From positions 124,001 through 188,000 of the forward strand of contig NZ_SCMB01000003.1 in the NCBI RefSeq assembly GCF_014323605.1: a stretch of 64,000 bases of DNA, in the 5' to 3' direction. The notes under the pieces were generated by a model that searched no databases, was not told the origin of the DNA, and saw only the letters and a program-made list of their open reading frames with translations. The DNA is from Lactobacillus kimbladii (lineage in GTDB: Bacteria > Bacillota > Bacilli > Lactobacillales > Lactobacillaceae). Below, one piece after another: positions 40,379 through 48,102 of this stretch. Both the position numbers and the translations under genes were made by a program. Position 1 is the stretch's first letter. Each line of letters opens with the position of its first letter.

Positions 40379-41141
40379 ATGATTTATAGTATTAAGCAGG
40401 AATTATATAAATTAGTGCACCGCAAAATTACTTGGATCGCAGCTATCATATTATTTTTTCTAATGCTTATTACCGGTTTCGCTTTGGCAGATGAAAGTAA
40501 AAAGCTAATTTTAACATTAACTTTTGATTCTTCTGATTTTATAATGTTTATCCTAGTGATAGTAGGTGCCACGTATTCTTCAATGGAATTTCAAAACAAT
40601 ACGATTTTGACACTTTTATATAAGTCTTCTAATAAAATATATGTTTACTTATCAAAATATATTGTTTTATTCTTATACAATGTTTTTCTGCATCTGCTAG
40701 CTCTTTTTTATACGATTTGTTTGCAATATACCATATTTAATTATCAAGTTAACTGGTCAGCGTCATATCTATATCATCAGCCGGTATGGCTAAACATGGT
40801 AACTGCTTCTCTAATAGATTTAGTAACTACAATGTTAATTATTGCTATTTTTTTTACTCTCGTGTCTAATTAATAGTAGTGCAATTGTAATTACAGCAAG
40901 CCTTCTAATTACATTCATGGGTCAAAGCATTTCTTCAGACCTAATGAACGGAGGCAAACTGGTGAACATTATGAAATGGAACCCTTTTAATATGGTGGAC
41001 TTGACTAGGCAGTTTGGTAATTATGGCATGTATGTTTTAACTACCCACCTGAACAATCAAGAGCTTTTAATTGGTAGTCTAATCTATATTCTTATTTTCG
41101 TGGTTGCCGGCTATTTAATCTTTCGGAGAAAAAGATTTTAA
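40379..41141 (+). pseudogene. second ABC-2 permease with frameshift at a T8 tract
   Basis: The first frame encodes 164 residues of a six-segment permease with MEFQNNTI, the same motif as its neighbour. A TAA follows soon after a run of eight T at 40848-40855. With seven T the frame would continue AIFLLSCLINSSAIVITASL to the stop at 41141, giving about 253 residues. This is the third broken gene in a row. A homopolymer slip, phase variation or a sequencing error are all possible for this lesion alone. Confidence 0.82.
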
Positions 41142-41184
41142 GTAATTAATTGCATAACTTTTAAGTTTATTGTAATATTATAGT

Positions 41185-41202
41185 GTATTATAAATGTAAT
41201 AC
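41185..41202 (+). promoter_or_regulatory. operator dyad before GntR cassette A
   Basis: The inverted repeat GTATTA-N6-TAATAC is perfect. It lies 15 bp before the GntR start and matches the cassette B site. A TATTAT box lies just upstream at 41176-41181. YtrA-type repressors usually bind at their own promoters, so autoregulation is inferred. Confidence 0.6.
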
Positions 41203-41217
41203 AGTTGGAAAAGAATT

Positions 41218-41571
41218 ATGAATTTTAAAGACAATCTGCCGATATACATACAAATAAAAGAATACTTATGTCGACAAATCATTAATGGCAAACTTGAGCC
41301 GAATCAGAGGATACCTTCTGTACGTAATTTAGCAGCACAGTTAACAGTGAATGTTAATACTATTCAAAAAGCGCTAAGACAAATGATTAATTCCGGTCTT
41401 CTGGTTACTAAAAGGGGAGAGGGTAATTATGTCACCAACGATAAAAAATTATTAGAGAAAATAAAAAAAGACATCATCGTTGCTGAACAACGTAAGTTTG
41501 TTCAGAACATGAAAAGCTTAGGAATTTCATCTGGACAAATCAATTTAATTGTTGCTAATCATTTGAAGTAG
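41218..41571 (+). CDS. GntR-family repressor, YtrA subfamily (cassette A)
   Basis: The 117-residue protein has an N-terminal winged helix (IYIQIKEYLCRQI ... RIPSVRNLAAQLTVNVNTIQKAL, about residues 9-60) and only a short helical C-terminal tail of some 45 residues. That is the mark of the YtrA subfamily, whose members control adjacent ABC operons. It is 57% or so alike by eye to the regulator at 45018. It starts the cassette and probably represses it through the dyad at 41185. Confidence 0.9.
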   Translation: MNFKDNLPIYIQIKEYLCRQIINGKLEPNQRIPSVRNLAAQLTVNVNTIQKALRQMINSGLLVTKRGEGNYVTNDKKLLEKIKKDIIVAEQRKFVQNMKSLGISSGQINLIVANHLK

Positions 41572-41581
41572 GAGTATTAAT

Positions 41582-42286
41582 ATGGAAAATCTTTTAGAAA
41601 TTAGAGATTTAACTTACAAGAAAAACTTAAAGACAATTTTAGATAATATAAATTTAACTTTGCAACTGGGTAAAATAGTAGCCCTTTTAGGTGAAAACGG
41701 TGCAGGTAAAACTACCCTTATGCGAGTAATTAGTGGTATGGCTAAAAACTATCGTGGAACCGTAAAAATTTCTGGTGAAAGTAAAGAGGCTCAACGAAAA
41801 GCCCGACTATCATTCACTGATAGTCTAACGGGTTTTAACAACTCAACTAAAATCAAAGATATTGTTAAATTTTATGAAATTATTTATCAAGATTTTGATG
41901 GTAAACAATTTGAGCAACTTCGTCAGTTTATGAAATTAGATTCTGAAATGCGGTTATCTGAGATGTCAAAAGGGATGCGAGAAAAATTAATTATTGCACT
42001 TGCATTTTCGCGTAAAGTTGATCTTTACCTATTGGATGAACCTTTTTCCGGTATTGATGCTATGGCTCGTAAAAAAATTATTAACTCAATCATTTTATGG
42101 AAACCAGAAAAATCAACAATTCTCGTTTCAGATCATTTTGTCAACGAAATTGCCAGTATGTTAGACGAAATAGTCATAATCAAAGACCAAACCATTTATG
42201 CTCATAAATCAACTGAAGAGATACGCGAACACCATAAGAGTGTTGAAGACTACTATGAAAGTTTATACGAGGCGGAGGATGAATAA
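41582..42286 (+). CDS. ABC transporter ATP-binding protein (cassette A)
   Basis: The 234-residue ATPase has Walker A GENGAGKTT (37-45), a divergent signature LSEMSKGMREK in place of LSGGQ, and Walker B LYLLDEP followed by FSGID. These are features of the YtrB-like ATPases that pair with GntR regulators. It lies 10 bp after the regulator, and its stop overlaps the next ATG (TAATG). The near-identical paralogue is at 45383. Confidence 0.92.
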   Translation: MENLLEIRDLTYKKNLKTILDNINLTLQLGKIVALLGENGAGKTTLMRVISGMAKNYRGTVKISGESKEAQRKARLSFTDSLTGFNNSTKIKDIVKFYEIIYQDFDGKQFEQLRQFMKLDSEMRLSEMSKGMREKLIIALAFSRKVDLYLLDEPFSGIDAMARKKIINSIILWKPEKSTILVSDHFVNEIASMLDEIVIIKDQTIYAHKSTEEIREHHKSVEDYYESLYEAEDE

Positions 42287-43095
42287 TGGCTACTTTCAAC
42301 CACTTATTTGGCAAACTTTTTGAAAAAAAAGCCAAATATGTTCATCTGCTAGTTGTCCTGCAATTTATCAGTTCTCTGGCATCAGCGTTTTTTACTTATT
42401 TTAGTTTTTATTCTGGCAGGTTTCACTTAAATTTGAACAATAACCTTAAATTTTTTCCAGGATGGATGGCCTTATTTGCTTCCTTTACTTTCTTGTTTGG
42501 ACCTATTTTATATATTTTAACTGTTGTTCAGAATGAACGCTTAAATAGAAGTAAGACATGGCGCCTAGCACCAATCAGCGATGGCACGTTTTATATTGAT
42601 AATATCTTAAGTTCATTTGTTTCTCTAATTTATTTTGTCTTTTTAGATTTTATAATTGCGCTTGGATTATTCTTTGTATCTATTTTTGCCTATCCCAAAT
42701 TTGGCAAAAATTTGCGGTTTGAACTCAATTTAGATACTGACACATTTCTTACTTTTATTTGTATTATACTGTTGGTAATTCTAACTGCTCTTTTTATTTA
42801 TTTTTTGGTTAGTTTCCTTAACTTTTCCAGTCAGGCAATTTTAAGTTTTTTACCACAAGCATCAAGTCATATTTTAATTTCTTTTATTCGTATATTCATC
42901 ATTATCATATTAATGGGACTGCTTGTTAAGCTCTATAGAGTATTGATAAACTCTTTTGTAAATCTTTTTTTACTAAAAGCTACTGATCTTGCGGGATTAG
43001 AATATGTTGTAGGTATGATGTTTGTTGCTAATTTAATAATGCTTGGCATAAACGTCTTTTTAATCAATCATTTCTTTGAAGCAGTAGAGAAGTAA
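42286..43095 (+). CDS. cassette membrane protein, copy A1
   Basis: The 269-residue protein has about six hydrophobic segments. I do not recognise a named family. It shares with its three paralogues an N-terminal FGKLFEKKAK-like stretch, a loop NERLNRSKTWRLAPISD followed by FYIDNILSSF, a later NFSSQAILSFLP segment, and a C-terminus ending in FFEAVEK. It is coupled to the ATPase by a one-base overlap, so it is probably the permease subunit, although no ABC-2 motif stands out. Confidence 0.8.
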   Translation: MATFNHLFGKLFEKKAKYVHLLVVLQFISSLASAFFTYFSFYSGRFHLNLNNNLKFFPGWMALFASFTFLFGPILYILTVVQNERLNRSKTWRLAPISDGTFYIDNILSSFVSLIYFVFLDFIIALGLFFVSIFAYPKFGKNLRFELNLDTDTFLTFICIILLVILTALFIYFLVSFLNFSSQAILSFLPQASSHILISFIRIFIIIILMGLLVKLYRVLINSFVNLFLLKATDLAGLEYVVGMMFVANLIMLGINVFLINHFFEAVEK

Positions 43096-43140
43096 ATCCT
43101 AATATTTTTTACAATATTTTCGTAGTATGGAGGACAGAGT

Positions 43141-43977
43141 ATGACCTCATTTAAAAGTTTGTTTGGCAGATTCTTTGTAGAAAAAGCCAAGAAAGTTTAT
43201 TCATTTTTAATTATTCAAATAGTTGGTGCTTTAGCATTCTCTATTTTTGGACTACTGATTGGTACAGGTAAGTTCGGTGAATTTTTAAATTTTTACACTG
43301 AGCTTTTACCTGATTGGCTAATGGGCTTTTGTTTATTAAGTGTTTTTTTTATCATATTCTTTTTTATTTATATCGCTGTCAAAAATGAGCGGATTAATCG
43401 AAGTCAAACTTGGCGTTTAACTGCAATTACTGACGAAAAATTTTATATTGCTAATAGTTTAAGTTCGTTTATAACTTTTATCTATTTCATTTTTCTTAAC
43501 ATTAGTGTTGCAGGCATCTTGCTAACTGTTTCATTTTTTACAGACAAGGCTTTTCGTAATTCATGCGAAAGAATGTTTAAACAATTTAGACCAAATTTTG
43601 AACCGAATACAATTCGCTTTATTTTTGATTTCATGCTACTTTTACTTTTATGTTGCTTTTTCATTTCGTTAGTGATCAGCTTTTTAAATTTTTCCAGTAA
43701 AGCCATCATGGATTATCTTCCTGTAGCTTCAAACGGCTTAGTTGTCAAACTATTACATATTTTTATTGTTATCGTAATAGCTTGGCTTTATACTAAAGCA
43801 GAAAAATTTTTTGTCAATCAACTTTTAGGCAGTCTTTTGAATTTTTTAAACTTCAATCCAACTTATAACAACGCTTTACCTTATGTTAATGTAGTTGTTG
43901 TAGTTGATAATTTGATATTGTTCATTATTAATATTTTATTGTTTAAATTTTTCTTTGAAGCAGAAGAAAAAAAGTAA
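43141..43977 (+). CDS. cassette membrane protein, copy A2
   Basis: The 278-residue paralogue of the preceding gene repeats the same pattern: LFGRFFVEKAKK at the start, NERINRSQTWRL and FYIANSLSSF in the middle, NFSSKAIMDYLP, and FFEAEEKK at the end. It begins 45 bp after copy A1, with a GGAGG site before the ATG. Divergence between copies is large although the key motifs are kept, so this is an old duplication and not a recent repeat. Subunit or paralogous specificity roles are both possible. Confidence 0.8.
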   Translation: MTSFKSLFGRFFVEKAKKVYSFLIIQIVGALAFSIFGLLIGTGKFGEFLNFYTELLPDWLMGFCLLSVFFIIFFFIYIAVKNERINRSQTWRLTAITDEKFYIANSLSSFITFIYFIFLNISVAGILLTVSFFTDKAFRNSCERMFKQFRPNFEPNTIRFIFDFMLLLLLCCFFISLVISFLNFSSKAIMDYLPVASNGLVVKLLHIFIVIVIAWLYTKAEKFFVNQLLGSLLNFLNFNPTYNNALPYVNVVVVVDNLILFIINILLFKFFFEAEEKK

Positions 43978-44028
43978 CTAGTGAAACAATATTTGTTATC
44001 AATTAGAAATAAAAATAAGGAGTCCAAA

Positions 44029-44868
44029 ATGGCGGAATTTAGCAGGTTATTTAACAGATTTTTTAAAATTAAAGCCAAAAAATTAAAAATATTACTGTCT
44101 TTTCAACTAATTGCAGCTCTAGCATGTGCCTTTTTTACTTATTATGAAGTTACAAATTGGCATATTCAAAAAAATCTAAAAAATAATGTCGGTCTGATAC
44201 CAGAATGGGCATTATATTTTGTCATCTTAGCCTTCTTTGTCATATTATTTGTATTTATTTTAACTCCTTTGCAAAGTGAAAAATTTAATCGAAGTCAAAC
44301 CTGGCGGTTAGCTGGAATAAGTGACAGCCAGTTTTATCTTGATAATGTTTTAAGTACATTTGTATCTTTTATTTACATGCTTGCGCTTGAAGTAGTTGCT
44401 ACAGTTATGCTAGGTTTCTTATCTTTTTTGGTTGATAAAGAATTTCAACGAGGACTTCATGATTTCCTAATGGATCTGCATCCTAATTTTGATTACAATG
44501 TTTTCTGGACTGTAATTGGTACGATTGTCTTAGCCATTTTAAGTTGTTTCTTTTTATATTTTGTTATCAGTTTCTTTAACTTTGCTAGCCAGTCCATAAT
44601 AGATTTTGTACCCGCGAACGTTAATGGAGCACTTGTAAAGATACTCCATTTATTCATAATTTTTGTACTAATCTGGTTCTTTTTTAAAATTCAACATATA
44701 TTTGTCTACAAAATTCTTTTATCAGTATTTAACCCAGCTAATTACGGACTTGCTTTTTCTAGTGATTTACCTTTTGCAATTTTGTCAACCACAATTTGCG
44801 ATCTTATTTTGTTGGTCAGCAACGTTTTCTTATTTAATCATTTTTATGAAGCCAGTGAACGTAAATAG
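44029..44868 (+). CDS. cassette membrane protein, copy A3
   Basis: This is the third tandem paralogue, 279 residues from the ATG at 44029, which has AAGGAG 6 bp upstream. An in-frame GTG at 43981 would add 16 residues without a ribosome site and is not preferred. Motifs: LFNRFFKIKAKK, FNRSQTWRLAGISD, FYLDNVLSTF, NFASQSIIDFVP, and FYEASERK at the C-terminus. It closes cassette A; no clear terminator follows. Confidence 0.8.
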   Translation: MAEFSRLFNRFFKIKAKKLKILLSFQLIAALACAFFTYYEVTNWHIQKNLKNNVGLIPEWALYFVILAFFVILFVFILTPLQSEKFNRSQTWRLAGISDSQFYLDNVLSTFVSFIYMLALEVVATVMLGFLSFLVDKEFQRGLHDFLMDLHPNFDYNVFWTVIGTIVLAILSCFFLYFVISFFNFASQSIIDFVPANVNGALVKILHLFIIFVLIWFFFKIQHIFVYKILLSVFNPANYGLAFSSDLPFAILSTTICDLILLVSNVFLFNHFYEASERK

Positions 44869-44947
44869 GTAGGCAAATAAGAAAAAATTACTTTTACAAT
44901 TTTATAATTTCTCACAAAAAAGCAAGTTATTACAACAAATAAAAGGT

Positions 44948-44997
44948 TTGCGGAAAAAATAAATCTGGTTTATGATAGTGTATTATAGGTGTATTAC
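44948..44997 (+). promoter_or_regulatory. promoter and operator of GntR cassette B
   Basis: TTGCGG (44948-44953) and TATGAT (44971-44976) are spaced by 17 bp. Directly after the -10 lies GTATTA-N6-TATTAC (44980-44997), nearly the same dyad as before cassette A; the 14-bp core TAGTGTATTATAGG differs from the A site only in its last two bases. Placement at the start of transcription fits repression by the YtrA-type product. Confidence 0.65.
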
Positions 44998-45017
44998 GGC
45001 CAAAGGATGGTGGACTT

Positions 45018-45383
45018 GTGGAATTTAAAGATAACATTCCCATTTACTTACAAATTAAGCAATACCTATATCGACAAATAATTACCGGCAAATTGAAGCC
45101 AGGTAAAAAAATCCCTTCTGTACGTGAACTAGCAGTGCAACTCACTGTAAACGTCAATACGGTACAACGTGCCTTACAACAAATGAACTTTGAAGGAATT
45201 TTGTATACCAAGAGGGGAGAAGGGAATTTTGTCACTGAAGATACTACTTTACTTGAAAAAACGAAAAGGGAATTAATTGACGCTGAACTAGACAAATTTG
45301 TTCAGAGCATGAACTCTTTAGGGGTTTCTGATGAACAAATTCTCAAATCTTTAACTGAATATCTTAAAGAGGAGCGTAAATAA
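45018..45383 (+). CDS. GntR-family repressor, YtrA subfamily (cassette B)
   Basis: The 121-residue regulator starts at GTG with AAAGGATGG about 8 bp upstream. Winged-helix and short tail are as in the cassette A regulator, with KIPSVRELAVQLTVNVNTVQ as recognition region, so both may bind the same operator. Its stop overlaps the next ATG by one base. Confidence 0.9.
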   Translation: MEFKDNIPIYLQIKQYLYRQIITGKLKPGKKIPSVRELAVQLTVNVNTVQRALQQMNFEGILYTKRGEGNFVTEDTTLLEKTKRELIDAELDKFVQSMNSLGVSDEQILKSLTEYLKEERK

Positions 45384-46090
45384 TGGGCAATCCCTTAGAA
45401 ATAACTGATTTGGTTTATAAAAAAAATCAAAAACGAATTATTAACAATTTAAACTTAACGCTCAAACCAGGGAAAATCGTTGCTCTTCTTGGCGAAAATG
45501 GTGCGGGCAAAACTACTTTAATGCGAATAATTAGTGGCGTAGCTAAAAACTATCGTGGAATAGTAAAAGTTTCCGGCTTTACTAAAGAAGCTGAAAGAAA
45601 AGAACATCTATCTTTTACAGATAGTTTAACTGGCTTTGCTAATTCAACAAGAATTAGTGATATTGTTAAGTTTTATCAGATCTTATACCATGATTTTAAT
45701 CTGAAGCAATTTGAGGAATTAAGAGAATTTATGAAGTTAAGTTCTAATCTTCGTTTGTCAGAGATGTCAAAAGGTATGAAGGAGAAGTTAGTTATTGCTT
45801 TAACTTTTTCCAGAAAAACAGATTTATATCTTTTAGATGAACCCTTTTCCGGCATTGATGCTATGGCACGTAAAAAAATCATTAAATCGATAATTTTATG
45901 GAAGCAAGAAAAATCCACTATTTTGGTTTCAGATCATTTCGTAAATGAAATCGCTGCGGTTTTGGATGAAGTTATTATTATTAAAAATAAGACTGTTTGT
46001 ATGCAAAAGTCGACTGAAGCAATTAGGGCTGATAATCAAAGTGTGGAGGAATTTTATGAGAGTTTTTATCAAAGAGAAGAGGATGAATAA
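45383..46090 (+). CDS. ABC transporter ATP-binding protein (cassette B)
   Basis: The 235-residue paralogue of the cassette A ATPase has Walker A GENGAGKTT, signature LSEMSKGMKEK and Walker B LYLLDEP FSGID. The TAATG junction with the membrane protein gene shows tight coupling. The similarity to the A copy runs through the whole length, including the unusual signature, so both cassettes come from one ancestral unit. Confidence 0.92.
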   Translation: MGNPLEITDLVYKKNQKRIINNLNLTLKPGKIVALLGENGAGKTTLMRIISGVAKNYRGIVKVSGFTKEAERKEHLSFTDSLTGFANSTRISDIVKFYQILYHDFNLKQFEELREFMKLSSNLRLSEMSKGMKEKLVIALTFSRKTDLYLLDEPFSGIDAMARKKIIKSIILWKQEKSTILVSDHFVNEIAAVLDEVIIIKNKTVCMQKSTEAIRADNQSVEEFYESFYQREEDE

Positions 46091-46929
46091 TGGCAATTTT
46101 TAATCGCTATTTTACGGTGCTTTTCAGATTGAAAACCAAATGGATCTCACTATTGTTAATTATTCAAACAGTTGCCTCTTTTGCGATGGCATTTTTTAAT
46201 TTTAGTAACGGTCATGTAGACATTAATAGAACTATTTTTTCTAATTTCTTTACCTTATGGCTGACAATTTTTGTGGTATCAGCATGGCTTTTTACTGGCA
46301 TATTTTATTTAACCACCTGTTTTCAAAATGAACATGTCAGTGGCAATCAAACTTGGCGCTTAGTACCAATTGACGATAAAAAGCTGTATTTCGATAATAT
46401 TTTAAGTTCGTTTGGTGCATTGCTTTTCTTTGTGATACTCGAAGTAATTTGCACATTAATTTTAGGCGTTGTTACTTTTACTTTTGATATTCATTTTCAT
46501 ACTGTCATAATCGAAATGTTTACTGATATTGGAAGGCATTTGCAACAAGTTGACCTGGAAATTATGTTTAACTTCTTTGGTGCAATTATGATGACTATTC
46601 TTAGCGCATTTTTTGGTTACTTCATTATTAGCTTTTTAAATTATTCCAGCCGTGCTCTTTTGGATTTCCTTCCTCAAACTCTCAGCAAAACTTATTTTCG
46701 GATAATTGCAGTTTTTGTGATTGTTTTAGTTGCTTGGCTTGCAATCAAAGCCAGTAACATTGGCTTACAAATAATTTCATTTCCATTTAGATTTATGATG
46801 GGAAAAACCACAGGAACAAATGATGATTTGGCTTTAGCTCTAATTTTAATGCTTGTAATCAATTTACTTTTTTGGTTTTTGGATACAATTCTTTTCAGTA
46901 AATTTTTTGAAGCAAGAGAAGGAAAATAA
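46090..46929 (+). CDS. cassette membrane protein, copy B1
   Basis: This 279-residue protein with about six hydrophobic segments belongs to the same family as A1-A3: NQTWRLVPIDD with LYFDNILSSF, NYSSRALLDFLP, and FFEAREGK at the end. Cassette B has only this one copy, which suggests that a single membrane protein can work with its ATPase and that the three in cassette A arose by duplication. Function is not known. Confidence 0.8.
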   Translation: MAIFNRYFTVLFRLKTKWISLLLIIQTVASFAMAFFNFSNGHVDINRTIFSNFFTLWLTIFVVSAWLFTGIFYLTTCFQNEHVSGNQTWRLVPIDDKKLYFDNILSSFGALLFFVILEVICTLILGVVTFTFDIHFHTVIIEMFTDIGRHLQQVDLEIMFNFFGAIMMTILSAFFGYFIISFLNYSSRALLDFLPQTLSKTYFRIIAVFVIVLVAWLAIKASNIGLQIISFPFRFMMGKTTGTNDDLALALILMLVINLLFWFLDTILFSKFFEAREGK

Positions 46930-46953
46930 ATTAAAATATACATATTAAAAGAC

Positions 46954-47133
46954 TCATGATACAAACAGCAAAAATGCCAACGCAAATAAAAGACAAAAGG
47001 CAATGAAAGTCAAAAAATCAATTTTCTCAGCTTTAAGATTTTTGCTTTTTTTGGAAATGATAAGAGCTATTAAACTGATCGAAGGCAAGATAATTCCTAT
47101 AATTATTCCTAAACTAACATTTTCTAAAATCAC
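46954..47133 (-). CDS. possible small two-segment membrane protein
   Basis: A 59-residue frame starts at GTG and has a hydrophobic segment at about residues 5-24, a basic loop SKKSKNLKAEK, and a second hydrophobic segment at 38-58. The pattern is protein-like and the only coding candidate in this 260-bp gap. It lacks a good ribosome site, and a terminator-like hairpin lies just upstream, so it may be a remnant of a longer gene. Confidence 0.4.
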   Translation of the reverse strand: MILENVSLGIIIGIILPSISLIALIISKKSKNLKAEKIDFLTFIAFCLLFALAFLLFVS

Positions 47134-47140
47134 TGAAAAT

Positions 47141-47174
47141 AAAAGCCCACAAAAATAATCTCTTGCGGGTTTTG
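47141..47174 (-). terminator. terminator of the 63-residue gene at 47191
   Basis: On the minus strand CCCGCA pairs with TGTGGG (one G-T pair), with AAAA before and TTTT after. Confidence 0.65.
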
Positions 47175-47190
47175 ATATTTAGCTAATATT

Positions 47191-47382
47191 TTAATGATTT
47201 GCAGCAAGGTAATCGTACAACTGATTAATTTCTTCAGGAGTGAATTCACCATCGCCAGTTTTCATTGAGTGAATTTTTTCAACTGATAAGTGACTTGCAA
47301 AGGCCAAATCAGTATCAGTAACATGATGTTTTACTTGAAAATCGATAATTGCATCGGATAATTCTTCTAACTGCTGATTCAT
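47191..47382 (-). CDS. small helical protein (LBP_cg2779-like)
   Basis: The 63-residue acidic protein is predicted all-helical, with DTDLAFASHLSVEKIHSMKTGDGEFTPEE-like spacing that resembles half of an XRE helix-turn-helix. Similar short proteins occur in lactobacilli under the name LBP_cg2779 family, function unknown. A good AAAGGAG ribosome site precedes the ATG. It lies downstream of lepB on the same strand with about 55 bp between. The family name is from memory and not certain. Confidence 0.7.
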   Translation of the reverse strand: MNQQLEELSDAIIDFQVKHHVTDTDLAFASHLSVEKIHSMKTGDGEFTPEEINQLYDYLAANH

Positions 47383-47438
47383 AATAAATTCTCCTTTACA
47401 ATTTATTTTAGCGGAAAAATATTAAAATTCAAAGGAAA

Positions 47439-48017
47439 TTAAAAACCCTGAATTTTATTAAATGGCCAATATCTGAATTTGACTTTACCAATTAAATTTT
47501 GTCGTTTTACAGGACCAAAAATATGTGAATCCTTAGAAATATCACGGTGATCGCCCATTACCCAATAATAGCCTTTTGGAACCTTATATGTGAAATTTGT
47601 TGTATACGTCTGCCCTTGAGCATTATTATCCTTTTTGAAATGATTTTCAAGATATGGCTCAGGTAAAAGCTTCCCGTTAACATACATTTTATCATTTTTT
47701 GAAACAAGCTTGTCACCAGGAAGACCAATTATTCGCTTGATGTAGTATGCTCCTGGGACATCATTTGCTGCCTTAGGAGCCAGCAAAACAACAACATCAT
47801 TACGTTTAGGAGTAAAATTACGCACAGCAATCAAACGATCATTATCTTCAAAAGTCGGTTGCATAGACGGTCCAGAAACTCTATCATTAGAAAGTACAAA
47901 ATGGAATAAAACATAGAACACACCTAAAATAACTGCCATCATTATGACAACATCAAGAATAAATTTACCTAAGCTTTCTTCCTCTTCGTCTTGCTTTTTT
48001 GTTACTTTTTTCGCCAT
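47439..48017 (-). CDS. lepB: signal peptidase I
   Basis: The 192-residue type I signal peptidase cleaves secretory signal peptides outside the membrane. A short lysine- and glutamate-rich cytoplasmic tail is followed by one membrane segment (about residues 18-42). The catalytic Ser51 is in SGPSMQP and Lys94 in YYIKRIIGLPGD. The box GDHRDISKDSHIFGPV near the C-terminus is conserved. A TATAAT box and an inverted repeat lie upstream. Confidence 0.94.
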   Translation of the reverse strand: MAKKVTKKQDEEEESLGKFILDVVIMMAVILGVFYVLFHFVLSNDRVSGPSMQPTFEDNDRLIAVRNFTPKRNDVVVLLAPKAANDVPGAYYIKRIIGLPGDKLVSKNDKMYVNGKLLPEPYLENHFKKDNNAQGQTYTTNFTYKVPKGYYWVMGDHRDISKDSHIFGPVKRQNLIGKVKFRYWPFNKIQGF

Positions 48018-48053
48018 AAAATTTTTCTCCTTTATTAAGTTACCTTTTATTAT

Positions 48054-48071
48054 AACTGAAATCCTTCAGTT
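48054..48071 (-). promoter_or_regulatory. inverted repeat in the lepB promoter
   Basis: AACTGAA-ATCC-TTCAGTT is a perfect 7-bp dyad. It begins at the edge of the minus-strand -10 box TATAAT (48049-48054) and fills the spacer towards the -35, where a repressor would block lepB transcription. The site is shared with the divergent gene at 48103. Confidence 0.45.
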
Positions 48072-48102
48072 TGAATGTTAAAATCATTATAGGTATTTGA
48101 TA

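Noticed and set aside
43981..44028. GTG start of membrane protein A3
   Set aside because: No ribosome site; the ATG at 44029 follows AAGGAG and aligns with the starts of its paralogues.
46692..47003. Minus-strand open frame of about 100 codons overlapping cassette membrane protein B1
   Set aside because: Mostly antisense to a well-supported gene, no ribosome site, composition like a shadow frame.
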